Shown one piece after another: positions 36,559-48,356 of a DNA stretch of 64,000 bases. Made by a program: the position numbers and the translations under genes. The DNA is from Breoghania sp. L-A4 (GTDB lineage Bacteria > Pseudomonadota > Alphaproteobacteria > Rhizobiales > Stappiaceae). The stretch is from positions 3,511,579 to 3,575,578 of the forward strand of contig NZ_CP031841.1 in assembly GCF_003432385.1 (NCBI RefSeq). The letters run 5' to 3'. Under the pieces are notes generated by a model. The model worked only from the letters and a program-made list of their open reading frames with translations, had not been told where the DNA came from and did no database searches. The stretch's first letter is position 1, and each line of letters begins with the position of its first letter.

Positions 36559-37185
36559 CTAGTTCAGCCTCGCCGTCAGAATTTTAAGGCTGGCAGCGCC
36601 GAAAGCGATCGCGAAGGCGCCTTCGAACCAGCGGCGCAGGCGCATGTAGCCGCGCATCGTTGCCTTGTTGGAAAACAGCAAGGCGATCGCATGGAAGGCG
36701 AGAGCACTCTGCAGGCCTACCGCGAGGATGACGAATGAAAGTGCCGCGGGGCTTGTCCCGGCCGGAACACCGATCGCATAGAGGGCTCCAAAGAACAGAA
36801 TGGCCTTGGGATTCGTCAGGTGAAGGGCCAGTCCACGGCCGAACACGCGCAGCAGCCGTGCCTCGCGAATGTCCCGGGCGGGCGGATCCCCCGGCCGCAT
36901 CGCCGAACGCGCCGACTTGACCGCCAGCCACATCAGGTAGCCCGCTCCGCAATACCGGATAACCTCGAATATCCAGGCGTTGGCGAGCATGAGCGCCGAC
37001 AGTCCCGCCGCCGCGGCGACCGACCACGTCAGCGATCCGCAGGAAATCCCGGATGCGAGCGCCAGACCGCTCCTGCGGCCCGACGCCATCGAGGTGCCGG
37101 CGATCGCCAGCGTCGCGGGGCCGGGACTGGCCACCGCGATCAGGGCGGCGACAAGAATAATGGGCAGATTGACGGCTTCGAGCAT
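36559..37185 (-). CDS. LysE/RhtB family amino-acid exporter
   Basis: A 208-residue inner-membrane exporter with six hydrophobic segments. The family opening ILVAALIAVASPGPATLAIA and GAGYLMWLAVKSARSAMRP are clear, with the following LTNPKAILFFGALY typical of LysE proteins. AAGG precedes the ATG at 37185. The substrate is unknown; the nearby TetR gene and ilvC might point to branched-chain or related amino acids. Confidence 0.9.
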   Translation of the reverse strand: MLEAVNLPIILVAALIAVASPGPATLAIAGTSMASGRRSGLALASGISCGSLTWSVAAAAGLSALMLANAWIFEVIRYCGAGYLMWLAVKSARSAMRPGDPPARDIREARLLRVFGRGLALHLTNPKAILFFGALYAIGVPAGTSPAALSFVILAVGLQSALAFHAIALLFSNKATMRGYMRLRRWFEGAFAIAFGAASLKILTARLN

Positions 37186-37649
37186 GAGAGACCTTCTGAG
37201 CAGCATGGAATTGGTTTGGGAATTCAGACCGCCTGCAAAATCATAATGCCCGCTTTTCATCATGGTCATGCCTGTCCCGACCATCCATGAGCCATCGACA
37301 ACATGAGCCCTCGGCACAAGGGCCCGGATGACGATCGAGGGGCATGAGCCGTGTCACCACGCTTGCGATTGAAAGAGCGACGCGGCCAAGGAAGCACTGT
37401 TCGACGCATTGGTCAATTTCCCCTTGACCCCGCCAACGCCCTTCGGTTAGATGCCGAACCGTACGGTACGGTACCAGCATCACTTCCATTTGCGCCTAGG
37501 CGTGACGGGACATCGGCCGGAGACAGCAGGACACGAAGCGCCACCGGCGCTGGAATGAACGGCCGCGCGCTGAAGGCGCAACGGCAACAGGCGCAGCAAG
37601 CGCCGGAAAGTGGCGCAGCCGAGCGCGCCGGGGAAACGTCAGGACAGCA
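37186..37649. other. Divergent intergenic region between LysE exporter and TetR regulator
   Basis: This 464-base gap holds no credible coding frame. Its only clear element is the palindrome at 37458-37472. The stretch around 37470-37640 reads as open frame only by GC bias. Confidence 0.5.
37458..37472. promoter_or_regulatory. Palindromic operator upstream of TetR-ilvC
   Basis: A perfect 7-1-7 inverted repeat ACCGTAC-G-GTACGGT, 178 bases before the TetR ATG. The form is typical of TetR-family sites, so it is the likely autoregulatory operator, and it could also affect the divergent LysE gene. Confidence 0.65.
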
Positions 37650-39408
<1,759 letters not shown>

Positions 39409-39432
39409 GGCTCAGCGGCTCTCAAGACAACA

Positions 39433-39461
39433 AAGGCCGGGCGGCGACGCCCGGCCTTTTT
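39433..39461 (+). terminator. Rho-independent terminator after ilvC
   Basis: Stem AAGGCCGGGC/GCCCGGCCTT with a six-base loop and five T. It ends just before the convergent Sel1-protein stop and may serve both strands. Confidence 0.9.
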
Positions 39462-39474
39462 ATGGTCGCAGAAG

Positions 39475-42400
39475 CTACTGCGCGTCGGACTGTTCCTGCG
39501 ACAGTCCGAGGCGTTTCAAGGCATCCTGAGCGCGATAACTATCAGCCTGCGCAGCGCGGCGATAATAGGCGACAGCGTTCGCCATGTCCTTGGGAAGCAA
39601 CGTCCCCTCCTCCAAGAGCACGCCCATAAAATACAGCGCGTCTAGATCCTCTTTTTCAACGCCTTGCCGAACCATGGCCAGTCCTTGCTCGGTGTCTCGT
39701 GACACGCCACGCCCCTGCAGCATCATCCAGCCGAGATTGACAATGCCACCCTCGAAATCCTGCGCAGCGGCTTGCCGAAACAGATTGACGGCTTCAGCAT
39801 CATCCTGCACGACACCTTTACCCTCGCGATACAGATGACCAAGGGCGACCAGCGCATAGCTGTTCTTTTCTTCGACGGCTCTTCGATACCACTTGACCGC
39901 CTCTTCATAGTTCTGCGCGACACCAAGTCCGTTCTCGTACAGCCAACCAACGTTGTTTTTGGACAGCGTGTTTCCCGCCTCCGCGGCCAAAGTGTAGTAT
40001 CTTAAAGCCTTCGAATAATCTTTCCCGTCGCAATGGCCGAAGTAAAAGCAGTTGCCGATCCTCAGGTAAGCCCGACCAGGCTTTTGCCTCGCGGCTTTTT
40101 CCAACCAATACAGCGCCTTGCTGGAGTCCGCCGCCACCTCATCACCCTGCATGTATCGTCGGCCCAATTCGAGTTGAGACAAAGAGTCACCTTTTTCAGC
40201 AAGAACCGTGATCAGGGCAAGACCTTCCGCCTTCTGTCCTGGTTCGTTCCCCTTTTCGAGAATGTAGATGCCAAGTTCGTATTGCGCACCCGAAACGCCG
40301 CGATCCGTCGCTCGCTGCAACCACTCGAGCGCTTTGACTTCATCTTTATCGGTTCCGATACCCCAAAGATGGCTCAATCCCAGTCGATAATAACCCTGAG
40401 CCTCCCCAGCTTTGGCCGCCCGTTCGTAATAGCTGAATGCCTTGACAGGGTCCTTGGAAACATGTCTGCCGGCTTCATACATTCGACCGATCTGAACGAG
40501 CCCCTCCGCATCACCGAAGCGCGCAGCACGCTCATACCAATATACAGCGCGCTCTCCATCCCGCTTCGGCGCGTGCAGATTCCAGTAGTCACCAAGTAAT
40601 ACGCCCGCGACACCTACGCCGTTTTCAGCAGCCTCCGTGAGCATCGCCAATCCGTCCTCTCCCGCCTGAGGGGTCGCCAGATTTCTGGCAATGAGAGAAC
40701 CAAGCCGTGCTTTTCCTAACGGCGACTTGCCGCCCGCGAGGCGAAACCACCAAGCGGCCTTATCATAGTCCTGCTCAACAAGCTTGCCGTCAAAGTAGGT
40801 CGCGCCAAGCGCGACTTGTGCCCCTCCATAACCCGCATTTGCAGCTTTGATCAGCAAGTCGAGGGCCTCTGCAATGGCCCCCGCGCGGCCCGGAAATTCC
40901 GCATAGAGCAGTTCAGCAAGCGCATACTGGGCAGCCGGCTCAGGGTGCCATTCATCAGCGGCCAACCGCAAACGGTTCTCAGCCCGGTCGACGTCCTTCT
41001 GTAACAAAATTCCATTTGCGAGCCCGATGCCAAAATAGAGATTACGATAGCGAGATCTCTGTCCGGCCGGACGACCATCCACTTTGAACAGCGCTTTAAT
41101 GGCGATTGAAGCGGCAATCGGATGTTTTTGAAAGACGCGACCCAGCGCGCGAACGCCTGCCCAATAGTCACCTGCAGTACCACGCGCCTCAATCTGCATC
41201 CGGCTCCACGCGACCTCCGCGTCAACATCGCCCTCATCGGCAGCGGCGCGATAGAGCCGCACCGCGGTCGCCAGGCCCGGCTCAATTTCCCTGCCCTGCT
41301 CGAGTTGATGCGCCGCGATCATCGCTGATTCCGCGTCGCCGTTTTCGCCAGCGGCTGTGCGCCACTTCAAGGCGTACGATGCATTTTTCTCCGCCCCCAT
41401 TCCGGTCTCGTAGGCTTCTGCCAGCCATCGCTGACTGAAGAGATCGCCCGCCTCCCCAGCCTTGCGATACCACTCAATGGCTCCGTCGGGATCCTGCGGT
41501 CCGATAAATCCCTTCTCGGCATAATAACCAAGCCACGAAAGCGCAACGTCATCGTCCTGGTCGGCCGCCTTCTGAAACCATTTGAAAGCCTCAACATGGT
41601 CTGTCTCGACACCGACGCCTTCAAAATAGGCTTCACCTAACAGAAGTTGAGCGTGAGGCTCTCCAGACACGGCGGCCTTCCGAAAGTATTCGGCTGCTTT
41701 CGTGAGATTTTTTTCAACGCCCAGCCCTCCCTGATACAGGGTGCCTATATTCGCATAGGCAATTGGCGCATCCGCCGCCGAGGCTTGTTCGAACAGCTGG
41801 AGCGCACGGGCATGGTCCTGGTCGACGCCTGCGCCATTCATATACATCACGCCAAGCGCGTTCAGGGCAGCGCTACCTCCCTGATCCGCGGCCTTCGCAT
41901 ACCAGCGCACAGCTTCGGCTGGATCAATCGCGACACCGAGGCCCAAAGTGTACAACCGACCAAGTTCAAACTGGGCATCGCTGTCTCCCTGGTCTGCAGC
42001 TTCACGGAAATACTGTCTGGCCTTCGTATAGTCTTGCTCAACCCCCATACCGTTTGTGTAGCAACGCCCAAGGAGATACTGGCCGACAGCCATCTGTTCG
42101 TCGGCGACGTGACGATAGAGAGTCACCGCTCGTGCCGGATCCGGCGCAACGCCAAGTCCATTCTCCAGCATATAACCGAAGAGAGCCCCGGCACGGAGGT
42201 TTCCATTATCTTCCATGGCCTCCTGAAAGAGCGCGGCGGCGCGTTCAACATTTTGCTCGACGCCGCGCCCCTTGAGATTAGCCTCTCCCAGCGAAACTTT
42301 CGCATCACCCCAGCCCTGACCTGCCGCCAGACGAAAATACTCAACGGCCCGGACGTCGTCCTTATCAACTCCTGCTCCCCAATAATACATATTGCCAAGA

Positions 42401-43188
42401 TAGTACTGAGCGCGCGGATCCTTAAGATCCGCGCCCATCTTGTAATATTCGACAGCTTTGGCGATATTCGGCTCACCCAAGTCATCGTGCTCATAAAGAA
42501 GCCCGATATACGCATAGGCAATGTCAGCACCACCGTCAGCAGCCTGCAGGTAGTACTGTAGCGCTTTCTGGCTATCTGCTGCTGTTCCCCAACCCATTTG
42601 ATATAGGCGCGCCAAATTCACGAGCGCCAACGGATGGCCTCTTTCGGCAGCCCATTTCACCCAGAAAAACGCCCGCAGATTGCTCTGGGCGATACCGAGA
42701 CCTTTGAGATAACTCAGGCCGAGTTGCAATCCACCCCACGTATCGCCGAGCTCTGCCGAAAGCCAAAAAAGTCGGGCGGCCTTTTCCGGATCAGCCTCAA
42801 CGACAATTCCTCGCAGATAATACCAGCCGAGGCTCGAAAACGCCGCGGGATATTGCTGATCCGCCGCCTTTTGAAACCATTCAAATGCCTTGGCGAAATC
42901 AGTGCGCCCGCCATTCTCGTCATCGAAGGCCAAAGCAAGTTGATACTGAGCATGCGCGTCGCCAAGCATAGCCTCCGCGCGAATACGGTCGAAATCAGCG
43001 CCTGAGATCGGATTTTGGTGGGTCCCCGATCGTCGCTCATCGCCACTGAGCTCGTTTCGAAAGGTTTCAATCGGGGATTCCACCCCCGAAATTCCGCGAT
43101 AATCGGAGTTCATCGTTGCCGCAGCGTCGGCCCCGGGACTGAACGCGAGGGAAGTGAGACACAAGCCGATCAAACAATACCGCGACAT
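39475..43188 (-). CDS. Very large exported Sel1-repeat (TPR-like) protein
   Basis: A 1237-residue protein with a signal peptide (MSRYCLIGLCLTSLAFSPGA, cleavage near residue 23) and then about 30 Sel1-type repeats of about 36 residues from residue 75 to the end. Repeat consensus is A-YxLGxxYxxGxGVxxDxxKAxxWYxKAAxxG, as in FELGRLYTLGLGVAIDPAEA. Repeats between about 600 and 790 are degenerate. No catalytic domain or membrane segment is seen. Sel1 arrays form protein-binding superhelices. The gene is visibly less GC-rich than its neighbours, uses more A/T-ending codons, and is flanked by terminators, so it may be acquired. Role unknown. Confidence 0.88.
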   Translation of the reverse strand: MSRYCLIGLCLTSLAFSPGADAAATMNSDYRGISGVESPIETFRNELSGDERRSGTHQNPISGADFDRIRAEAMLGDAHAQYQLALAFDDENGGRTDFAKAFEWFQKAADQQYPAAFSSLGWYYLRGIVVEADPEKAARLFWLSAELGDTWGGLQLGLSYLKGLGIAQSNLRAFFWVKWAAERGHPLALVNLARLYQMGWGTAADSQKALQYYLQAADGGADIAYAYIGLLYEHDDLGEPNIAKAVEYYKMGADLKDPRAQYYLGNMYYWGAGVDKDDVRAVEYFRLAAGQGWGDAKVSLGEANLKGRGVEQNVERAAALFQEAMEDNGNLRAGALFGYMLENGLGVAPDPARAVTLYRHVADEQMAVGQYLLGRCYTNGMGVEQDYTKARQYFREAADQGDSDAQFELGRLYTLGLGVAIDPAEAVRWYAKAADQGGSAALNALGVMYMNGAGVDQDHARALQLFEQASAADAPIAYANIGTLYQGGLGVEKNLTKAAEYFRKAAVSGEPHAQLLLGEAYFEGVGVETDHVEAFKWFQKAADQDDDVALSWLGYYAEKGFIGPQDPDGAIEWYRKAGEAGDLFSQRWLAEAYETGMGAEKNASYALKWRTAAGENGDAESAMIAAHQLEQGREIEPGLATAVRLYRAAADEGDVDAEVAWSRMQIEARGTAGDYWAGVRALGRVFQKHPIAASIAIKALFKVDGRPAGQRSRYRNLYFGIGLANGILLQKDVDRAENRLRLAADEWHPEPAAQYALAELLYAEFPGRAGAIAEALDLLIKAANAGYGGAQVALGATYFDGKLVEQDYDKAAWWFRLAGGKSPLGKARLGSLIARNLATPQAGEDGLAMLTEAAENGVGVAGVLLGDYWNLHAPKRDGERAVYWYERAARFGDAEGLVQIGRMYEAGRHVSKDPVKAFSYYERAAKAGEAQGYYRLGLSHLWGIGTDKDEVKALEWLQRATDRGVSGAQYELGIYILEKGNEPGQKAEGLALITVLAEKGDSLSQLELGRRYMQGDEVAADSSKALYWLEKAARQKPGRAYLRIGNCFYFGHCDGKDYSKALRYYTLAAEAGNTLSKNNVGWLYENGLGVAQNYEEAVKWYRRAVEEKNSYALVALGHLYREGKGVVQDDAEAVNLFRQAAAQDFEGGIVNLGWMMLQGRGVSRDTEQGLAMVRQGVEKEDLDALYFMGVLLEEGTLLPKDMANAVAYYRRAAQADSYRAQDALKRLGLSQEQSDAQ

Positions 43189-43422
43189 CAGTTACTCCCG
43201 TGAACCGACCCACTGAAAAAACGCGCACCGGATAAAGCCCTGCAATAAATATCAAGGTACGCAAACAACCGAGGAAATCAACCAATGCAGACCACGCCAA
43301 CAAACCGACCCTGCAGTATCCTCAAACGATGCATCGCGCCGGTGCGGGGGATCAAGCCCAGTGCCCTGGTCAAACAAGTCGAAGAACCAAGCTTCCTCGC
43401 CTGAGGCGCACTTTTGAATGAA

Positions 43423-43454
43423 GAAGGCCGGGCATCGTCGCCCGGCCTTCTTGT
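43423..43454. terminator. GC-rich hairpin (terminator-like)
   Basis: Perfect 11-bp stem GAAGGCCGGGC with its complement and a six-base loop, followed by TTGT. It is closely similar in sequence to the ilvC terminator (shared AAGGCCGGGC core). Confidence 0.7.
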
Positions 43455-43476
43455 ACCCACGATGCGGCTCAAAAAC

Positions 43477-43508
43477 AAAAACCCCGCCGGCTGCCCGGCA
43501 GGGTTTTT
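43477..43508 (-). terminator. Terminator of the chemoreceptor gene
   Basis: Stem AAAAACCC.GCCG with CGGC.GGGTTTTT (one mismatch) flanking a six-base loop, with A/T runs on both sides so it can act in either direction. It lies 26 bases past the chemoreceptor stop. Confidence 0.85.
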
Positions 43509-43533
43509 CGTGCGTTGCGCGCGGCCAGACAGG

Positions 43534-45471
43534 TTACGCCGCGGCGACGTCCTTGAGGAACGCCGCGATCTCCTCGCGGAAACGCTCCGTGTTTTTCGCC
43601 GCTTCCGTCGACGCATTCAAAACCGACGCGGCCGAGGTGTTGGTCTCCACGACGGCCTTGTCGAGCTCATTGATGCTGTCGACCACCGTCTGGGTGCGCG
43701 CGGCGGCCGACTGGATGTTGCGGCTGATCTCGTTGGTGGCGGCACCCTGCTCCTCGACCGCCGCCGCGATGGCGCCGGTGTATTCGTTGACCGAATCCAT
43801 CGTCCTGGTGATGCCGCCGATCGCCTGCACCGCTTCCTCGGTCGAGCTCTGGATGGCGGAAATCTGGCTGCCGATTTCCTCGGTCGCCTTCGAGGTCTGC
43901 GTCGCCAGCTCCTTCACCTCCGCGGCCACGACCGCGAAGCCACGCCCGGCCTCTCCGGCCCGCGCCGCCTCGATCGTTGCATTCAGCGCCAGCAGGTTGG
44001 TCTGCTCGGCGATGTCCTGGATGAGGCCCACGACTTCGCCGATCTTGCTGGCGGCCAGCGCCAGGCTCGCGACCTTGTCGTTGGAGGATTGCGCCGCCCC
44101 CGTCGCCTGACTGACGATCTCGGTCGTGCGGCTGACCTGCTGCGAAATCTCGGAGATCGACGAAGCCAGTTCCTCGGCGGCCGAGGCCACCGTCTGCACG
44201 TTGTTGGAAGCGTCTTCCGAGGCGCTGGCGGCTCCTTGCGCCTGTTGGGCCGATGATGCGGCAAGCCCGTCCAGGCCGCGCGCGGTGTTCTCCAGACTGG
44301 CGTTGGTGGCGTCCACGGAACTGAGCAACGCCACAGAGGTGGTGCGGAAGGTCTCGATCAGCGTCTCGATGCGGCGCTGACGCTCCTCGCGGGCAAGCTG
44401 GCTGGAGGACTGCTCGCCTTCCAGCCGCACTTGTTCGATGGCGTTGAGGCGGAACACATCGACCGCGCGCGCCATGTCGCCGATTTCATCCTGACGGGTG
44501 GTTCCCATGACATCGAAGTCGCGATTTCCGTCCGCAAGGCCGAGCAACTGGCTCGCGACACTGCGCAGCGGCAGGAAGACGCCCCGGTTGGCAAAGGCAA
44601 CCACGCCACCGGCAACCGCCAGCAACAGCAGGCTCACTGCGATGCCCGACATCATGGCGGAACGCGCGATGCTGACGTAGGCCGTCTGATCAACGGCCAA
44701 CAGGGCCACGGCGATCTCGGCGCCGGAAAAGTCGGTAACCGAAACACGTTCCACGACATACCGGCCGTCGTCAGCGACAATGCGGCCTTCGCCCGCGTCG
44801 GCCAGCAGATCCGTCGGCGTCATGCTCGCGGGAAGCGTGTTGCCGATGACCTCGCGTCCGGCCTTCCCCTCGCGCAGGATGGCCAGCGGGTATCCGGTCC
44901 GATCGGTGAACTTGGCGACGAACTTGTCGTGGAAACCGAGGCCGAACTCGACCGAACCGATGTGCTTGCCCTCGTGGGCAACGGGCACCACCCCGCGGTT
45001 GCCGATCCCGGCGACGCCCTTCTCCAGTCCGGAGATGATCTGCCGGGTCTTGTTGGTCTGCACCACGGTTTCGCGGAAGCTCGAGAGGTCGTCGCCAAAC
45101 TTCTCGATCTTGTGCACCCGCAGGAACGAGGTGGCCGGCGGCAAATGGAACTGGAACTGACGAATGCCGTAGTCACGCTTCAACACCTCGAAGCCAGGCC
45201 CGAATTCGGCGGCCAGTCCGTCGCGGTCACCGGAGGCGAACTTCTGCTGCACGCCCGTCTGGCTCGCGACGAAGCTGGCCAGCATCAGGGCCTGCCGGCT
45301 TTCCGATGCGATGGCGGACGTCAACTGCTGCTTGGCGCTGTCGACCTCGCGGTCCAGAGCCGTCTGGATCAGGTCGCCGGACACCCACTGCGTCACGCCA
45401 AAGGTTGCGACAGATCCCAAGATCGCGAGCCCGATCATGACGAGGCTCAGCTTGGCGCGAATGGTTTTCAT
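43534..45471 (-). CDS. Methyl-accepting chemotaxis protein with Cache-type sensor
   Basis: A 645-residue chemoreceptor. N-terminal membrane segment (about 10-30), a periplasmic Cache-like domain (about 35-270) in the double-Cache-2 style, a second membrane segment (about 275-300), HAMP (about 300-355) and a cytoplasmic signalling domain. The hairpin tip is [20 protein letters not shown] with [17 protein letters not shown]. It would relay ligand binding to CheA. The start MKTIRAKLS is chosen for the basic residues and GGAGA upstream. No che genes nearby. Confidence 0.93.
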   Translation of the reverse strand: MKTIRAKLSLVMIGLAILGSVATFGVTQWVSGDLIQTALDREVDSAKQQLTSAIASESRQALMLASFVASQTGVQQKFASGDRDGLAAEFGPGFEVLKRDYGIRQFQFHLPPATSFLRVHKIEKFGDDLSSFRETVVQTNKTRQIISGLEKGVAGIGNRGVVPVAHEGKHIGSVEFGLGFHDKFVAKFTDRTGYPLAILREGKAGREVIGNTLPASMTPTDLLADAGEGRIVADDGRYVVERVSVTDFSGAEIAVALLAVDQTAYVSIARSAMMSGIAVSLLLLAVAGGVVAFANRGVFLPLRSVASQLLGLADGNRDFDVMGTTRQDEIGDMARAVDVFRLNAIEQVRLEGEQSSSQLAREERQRRIETLIETFRTTSVALLSSVDATNASLENTARGLDGLAASSAQQAQGAASASEDASNNVQTVASAAEELASSISEISQQVSRTTEIVSQATGAAQSSNDKVASLALAASKIGEVVGLIQDIAEQTNLLALNATIEAARAGEAGRGFAVVAAEVKELATQTSKATEEIGSQISAIQSSTEEAVQAIGGITRTMDSVNEYTGAIAAAVEEQGAATNEISRNIQSAAARTQTVVDSINELDKAVVETNTSAASVLNASTEAAKNTERFREEIAAFLKDVAAA

Positions 45472-46112
45472 GCGAGTTCTCCGGCAAAACGACACCACAA
45501 GCGGCATGTATCTCCGCTCGGCTGAAACTCACTCAACCGCCTGATCTATGTAAGAATGTTTAAAATGTATGTTTCTGAATGAATTTTATATGAATTTCAG
45601 AATATTATAACTTTCTAATAGATAGAGATGCCCTGTGCGCCAGTATACCGGGGCGGCAAGACGGTCCTCCGCAAGGCCGACGACCTCCCGGCACTGAGAC
45701 AAGAACCTGGAGCTTGGGCGCCGGGGCGGAGCGGCACGTATGTCGAAACGCGCAAAGCAATGAGGCTCGCCGCTGACGCTGCGACAGCCAACAAGCCGGT
45801 CTCCCCGCATGAGCCAATGGCCCGCACACTCGTCATCCGGCGCCTGACCTCCATCCTGACGGCCTAGCGCCGCATCAAGCCACGCGGGCGGCCGCCCGCC
45901 GCCGGGCTCCCAGGCGACGAAACCGACGCTCCTCCACCTGCCACACGCTCTTCGGCTCCGCATCGTGACCAAAGTGCGGTCCGCCGCGACCGAAGAAATT
46001 GTTCACCAATTCGCATCCACCCCCTTCAAGACTGACAATCGTCCGGATTTTTGATGTTAGGATCGCCGCCAGGTCAGCCTGCCGTACCGAAACCAGCCCT
46101 GGGAAACACCGC
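45472..46112. other. Intergenic region with AT-rich block, no gene supported
   Basis: This 641-base gap upstream of the chemoreceptor and PhzF-like genes contains a markedly AT-rich block at about 45545-45625, unlike the rest of the window; it is probably the chemoreceptor promoter region. A few short frames of 60-128 codons on both strands are not family-like and I do not annotate them. Confidence 0.5.
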
Positions 46113-47027
46113 ATGTCACGCCGTTATGCCATTCTCGATGTCTTCACCAACCGCCCGCTGTCCGGAAACCCGCTGGCGGTTGTCCTCGAGGCCGACGGGA
46201 TGACGGACGGCGACATGCAGGCCATCGCCTCGGAGTTCAACCTGTCGGAAACGGTCTTCGTGCAGAAACCGCAAAACCCCATGCATTCGGCGCGCCTGCG
46301 AATCTTCACGCCGACGCGCGAACTGCCGTTCGCCGGTCACCCGACGGTCGGCACCGCGATCTTTCTGGCGCAGGAGCGGTTCGGTGAGTTGGACAAGGAT
46401 CAGGACGCGGTCATCGTTCTGGAAGAGAATATCGGCACGGTCCGGTGCGGCGTGAAGCTGAAACCCAAGGCCGCCGGCTTCGCCGAATTCGATTGCCCGC
46501 GCCAGTCAAAGCCGCACGGCATCAGCCTGGGCGACCGGTCCGAGGTCGCCGCCGCCCTCAGCCTCAGCACATCCGACATCGGCTTTGAGAACCACCGCCC
46601 GACGGCCTATGAGGCAGGCGTTCCCTTCGCGTTCGTGCCGGTGCGCGACATGGCGGCGCTCGCCCAGGCGAAACCGGAACCCAAGGCGTGGAGCATCGCC
46701 TTCGGCAACGGCGGCACCACCGACGCCTATGTCTACTGCCGCGAAACCAAGTACCACGACGCGGATTTCCACGCCCGCATGTTCGCCCCCTCCATGGGCA
46801 TTGCCGAAGACCCGGCGACCGGCGCGGCCGTCGCCGCCTTCGCCGGCGCCGTCAAGGATCACGACGACCTGCCCGACGGCACCCACTTCATCCGCATCGA
46901 GCAAGGCTTCGAGATGAACCGCCCATCCCTCATCGATCTGGAAATCGACATTCACAACGACGCCCTGAAGGCCACCCGCATCGGCGGCCAGGCGATTGTG
47001 GTGGCCAGCGGGGAGCTTTACGTTTAG
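46113..47027 (+). CDS. PhzF family isomerase-like protein
   Basis: A 304-residue protein of the PhzF family, two-lobed diaminopimelate-epimerase fold. It opens RRYAILDVFTNRPLSGNPLA with the family's active-site glutamate region SEFNLSETVFV and FAGHPTVGTA, and has the second-lobe GIAEDPATGAAVAAFAGA. The fold is linked to isomerisation of trans-2,3-dihydro-3-hydroxyanthranilate in phenazine makers, but no phenazine genes are here, so a different substrate is likely. No strong ribosome site. Confidence 0.9.
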   Translation: MSRRYAILDVFTNRPLSGNPLAVVLEADGMTDGDMQAIASEFNLSETVFVQKPQNPMHSARLRIFTPTRELPFAGHPTVGTAIFLAQERFGELDKDQDAVIVLEENIGTVRCGVKLKPKAAGFAEFDCPRQSKPHGISLGDRSEVAAALSLSTSDIGFENHRPTAYEAGVPFAFVPVRDMAALAQAKPEPKAWSIAFGNGGTTDAYVYCRETKYHDADFHARMFAPSMGIAEDPATGAAVAAFAGAVKDHDDLPDGTHFIRIEQGFEMNRPSLIDLEIDIHNDALKATRIGGQAIVVASGELYV

Positions 47028-47061
47028 TCCCGACGCATGGCTTCAATGGGGGAATGGCGCC

Positions 47062-47484
47062 GTGATCGAATTTCTGAAAATCCTGCATTTCATCGCCATT
47101 GCCGGCGGCGTCGGCGCCAGCCTGTCCGGCCTCATCGTGATGCGCGCTGCGAAGACCGCCGATCCGCAAGCCGCCGCGGCCCTGCGCGGCGTCGCCCCCC
47201 GCCTCGGCGCCATGGGCGCGCATTCGATCATCCTTCTGTGGATCACCGGTCCGTTGCTGCTGTGGCTCGCCTACGACCGCGGCGCGGGGCTCGGGCCCAT
47301 GTTCCACGCCAAGATGGCTAGCGCCGTGGCGCTGACGCTTGTGGTGGCAAGCATGCGCCTCACCATCCGCCGCATGAAGGCGGGTCAATCCACCCCGCTG
47401 CTGCCGCTGATGCCGAAACTGGGCATCGCCTCGGCGGTCCTCGGCCCGCTGACCGTGGCGCTGGCGGTGCTGGCGTTCTCGTAA
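47062..47484 (+). CDS. Small four-helix inner-membrane protein
   Basis: A 140-residue protein with four hydrophobic segments (about 5-25, 48-68, 75-95, 115-138). It opens with EFLKILHFIAIAGGVGASL, and the HFIAIAGG motif is similar to copper-resistance/CopD-like membrane proteins. Start GTG at 47062 behind GGGGGAATGG. No known function. A longer frame runs upstream but overlaps the PhzF gene. Confidence 0.65.
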   Translation: MIEFLKILHFIAIAGGVGASLSGLIVMRAAKTADPQAAAALRGVAPRLGAMGAHSIILLWITGPLLLWLAYDRGAGLGPMFHAKMASAVALTLVVASMRLTIRRMKAGQSTPLLPLMPKLGIASAVLGPLTVALAVLAFS

Positions 47485-47569
47485 GGATGCGCAGTCCTCA
47501 GGCGGCAAAGGGAACGATCCCGTCCCCGTAGCGTTGGTGTCGTGTGAAACGACACAGGAAACGTTCGCC

Positions 47570-48031
47570 ATGTCCCGGTATCTGAAATTCGCCGCGATGA
47601 TCACCACCTCGACCGTGGTCATGCTGGCGCTGATGTATCTCAACACCTACAGCCTCGATCATGTCTTCTGGAGCGACACCCGCGGCTACATGGCGCTGAT
47701 CATGGGCGCTGCGATGGCCATCGTCATGCTGAGCTTCATGCTCGACATGTACGACAAGCCGCAGCTCAACATCGGGATCTATCTCGGCGCCGCGCTGGTC
47801 TTCGCGGTCTCGCTGGCGCTGGTGCGCAGCCAGCAGACGATCGACGACGTCTCGTGGATGAAGGCGATGATCCCGCATCACTCGATCGCCATCCTCACCT
47901 CTGAACGCGCCCAGATCCTGGACCCGCGCGTGCGCGAACTCGCCGACAGCATCATCGAGACCCAGCGCAAGGAAATCGCCCAGATGAAGGCGCTGATCGC
48001 GGATCTGGAAAACGCGCCCATCGTTCAGTAG
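47570..48031 (+). CDS. DUF305 membrane protein
   Basis: A 153-residue protein with three N-terminal hydrophobic segments (about 8-27, 36-55, 66-85) followed by a DUF305 domain carrying WMKAMIPHHSIAILTSERA. The paired histidines in MIPHHS are the usual DUF305 metal-linked motif, and the C-terminal helix is QRKEIAQMKALIADL. The start MSRYLKFA at 47570 lies after AGGAAACGTTCGCC. It may be a metal-handling or stress protein; this is not established. Confidence 0.8.
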   Translation: MSRYLKFAAMITTSTVVMLALMYLNTYSLDHVFWSDTRGYMALIMGAAMAIVMLSFMLDMYDKPQLNIGIYLGAALVFAVSLALVRSQQTIDDVSWMKAMIPHHSIAILTSERAQILDPRVRELADSIIETQRKEIAQMKALIADLENAPIVQ

Positions 48032-48204
48032 CCACGAAAGCCTCGCGGCGTCAGTCCTCCCGCCTGGCGGAACCTCCGGCGCGCGCGGACCGTCTCCTCT
48101 TGCCACCGGCGGAAATTTCCAGTATCGAAGTGACCGTTAACCGCCGGTTCAGTCGATTGCATCAGACTGACAGCGGACGAGAAGCGAGAGGACCGGGCCA
48201 AACC

Positions 48205-48321
48205 ATGATCGCCAGCCGCACCATTCCGGCACCTGCGATCGACGCGCACACGCGCGGCGGCCTGAAGTCATGCGCGCTGCTTTCCCGTCTCGAGCTGACC
48301 CTCCTCCTTATCTGCCCCTGA
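48205..48321 (+). CDS. leuA leader peptide (leucine-rich)
   Basis: A 38-codon open frame from ATG 48205, preceded by GAGAGGACC, with six of its leucines in the last 14 residues (ALLSRLELTLLLICP then stop). The final stretch has Leu codons CTC, CTG, CTC, CTC, CTT. It lies just upstream of leuA, and its TGA lies in the 5' arm of a stable hairpin. These are the marks of a leucine-responsive attenuator. Confidence 0.7.
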   Translation: MIASRTIPAPAIDAHTRGGLKSCALLSRLELTLLLICP

Positions 48322-48356
48322 GCGCCGGCAGCCCCACCCGGGCGCGCTCTCAGGGG
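48315..48356 (+). promoter_or_regulatory. leuA leader hairpin
   Basis: CCCCTGAG at 48315-48322 pairs with CTCAGGGG at 48349-48356, with further CGC/GCG pairing inside. The leader TGA is within the first arm, so ribosomes finishing the leader would cover it. No T-run follows, so whether it is a terminator, antiterminator or a translational switch is open. Confidence 0.55.

Larger units (their letters stand above)
43189..43533. other. Intergenic region with two terminators, no gene seen
   Basis: This 345-base gap upstream of the Sel1-protein gene contains the two hairpins at 43423-43450 and 43477-43508 and the Sel1 gene's promoter. No coding frame is supported. Confidence 0.6.

Noticed and set aside
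41647-42561. 304-codon plus-strand frame opposite the Sel1 protein
   Set aside because: Antisense to a well-formed repeat protein.
45628-45867. 79-codon plus-strand frame near the chemoreceptor
   Set aside because: No ribosome site, no family features and low-complexity composition; not supported as a gene.
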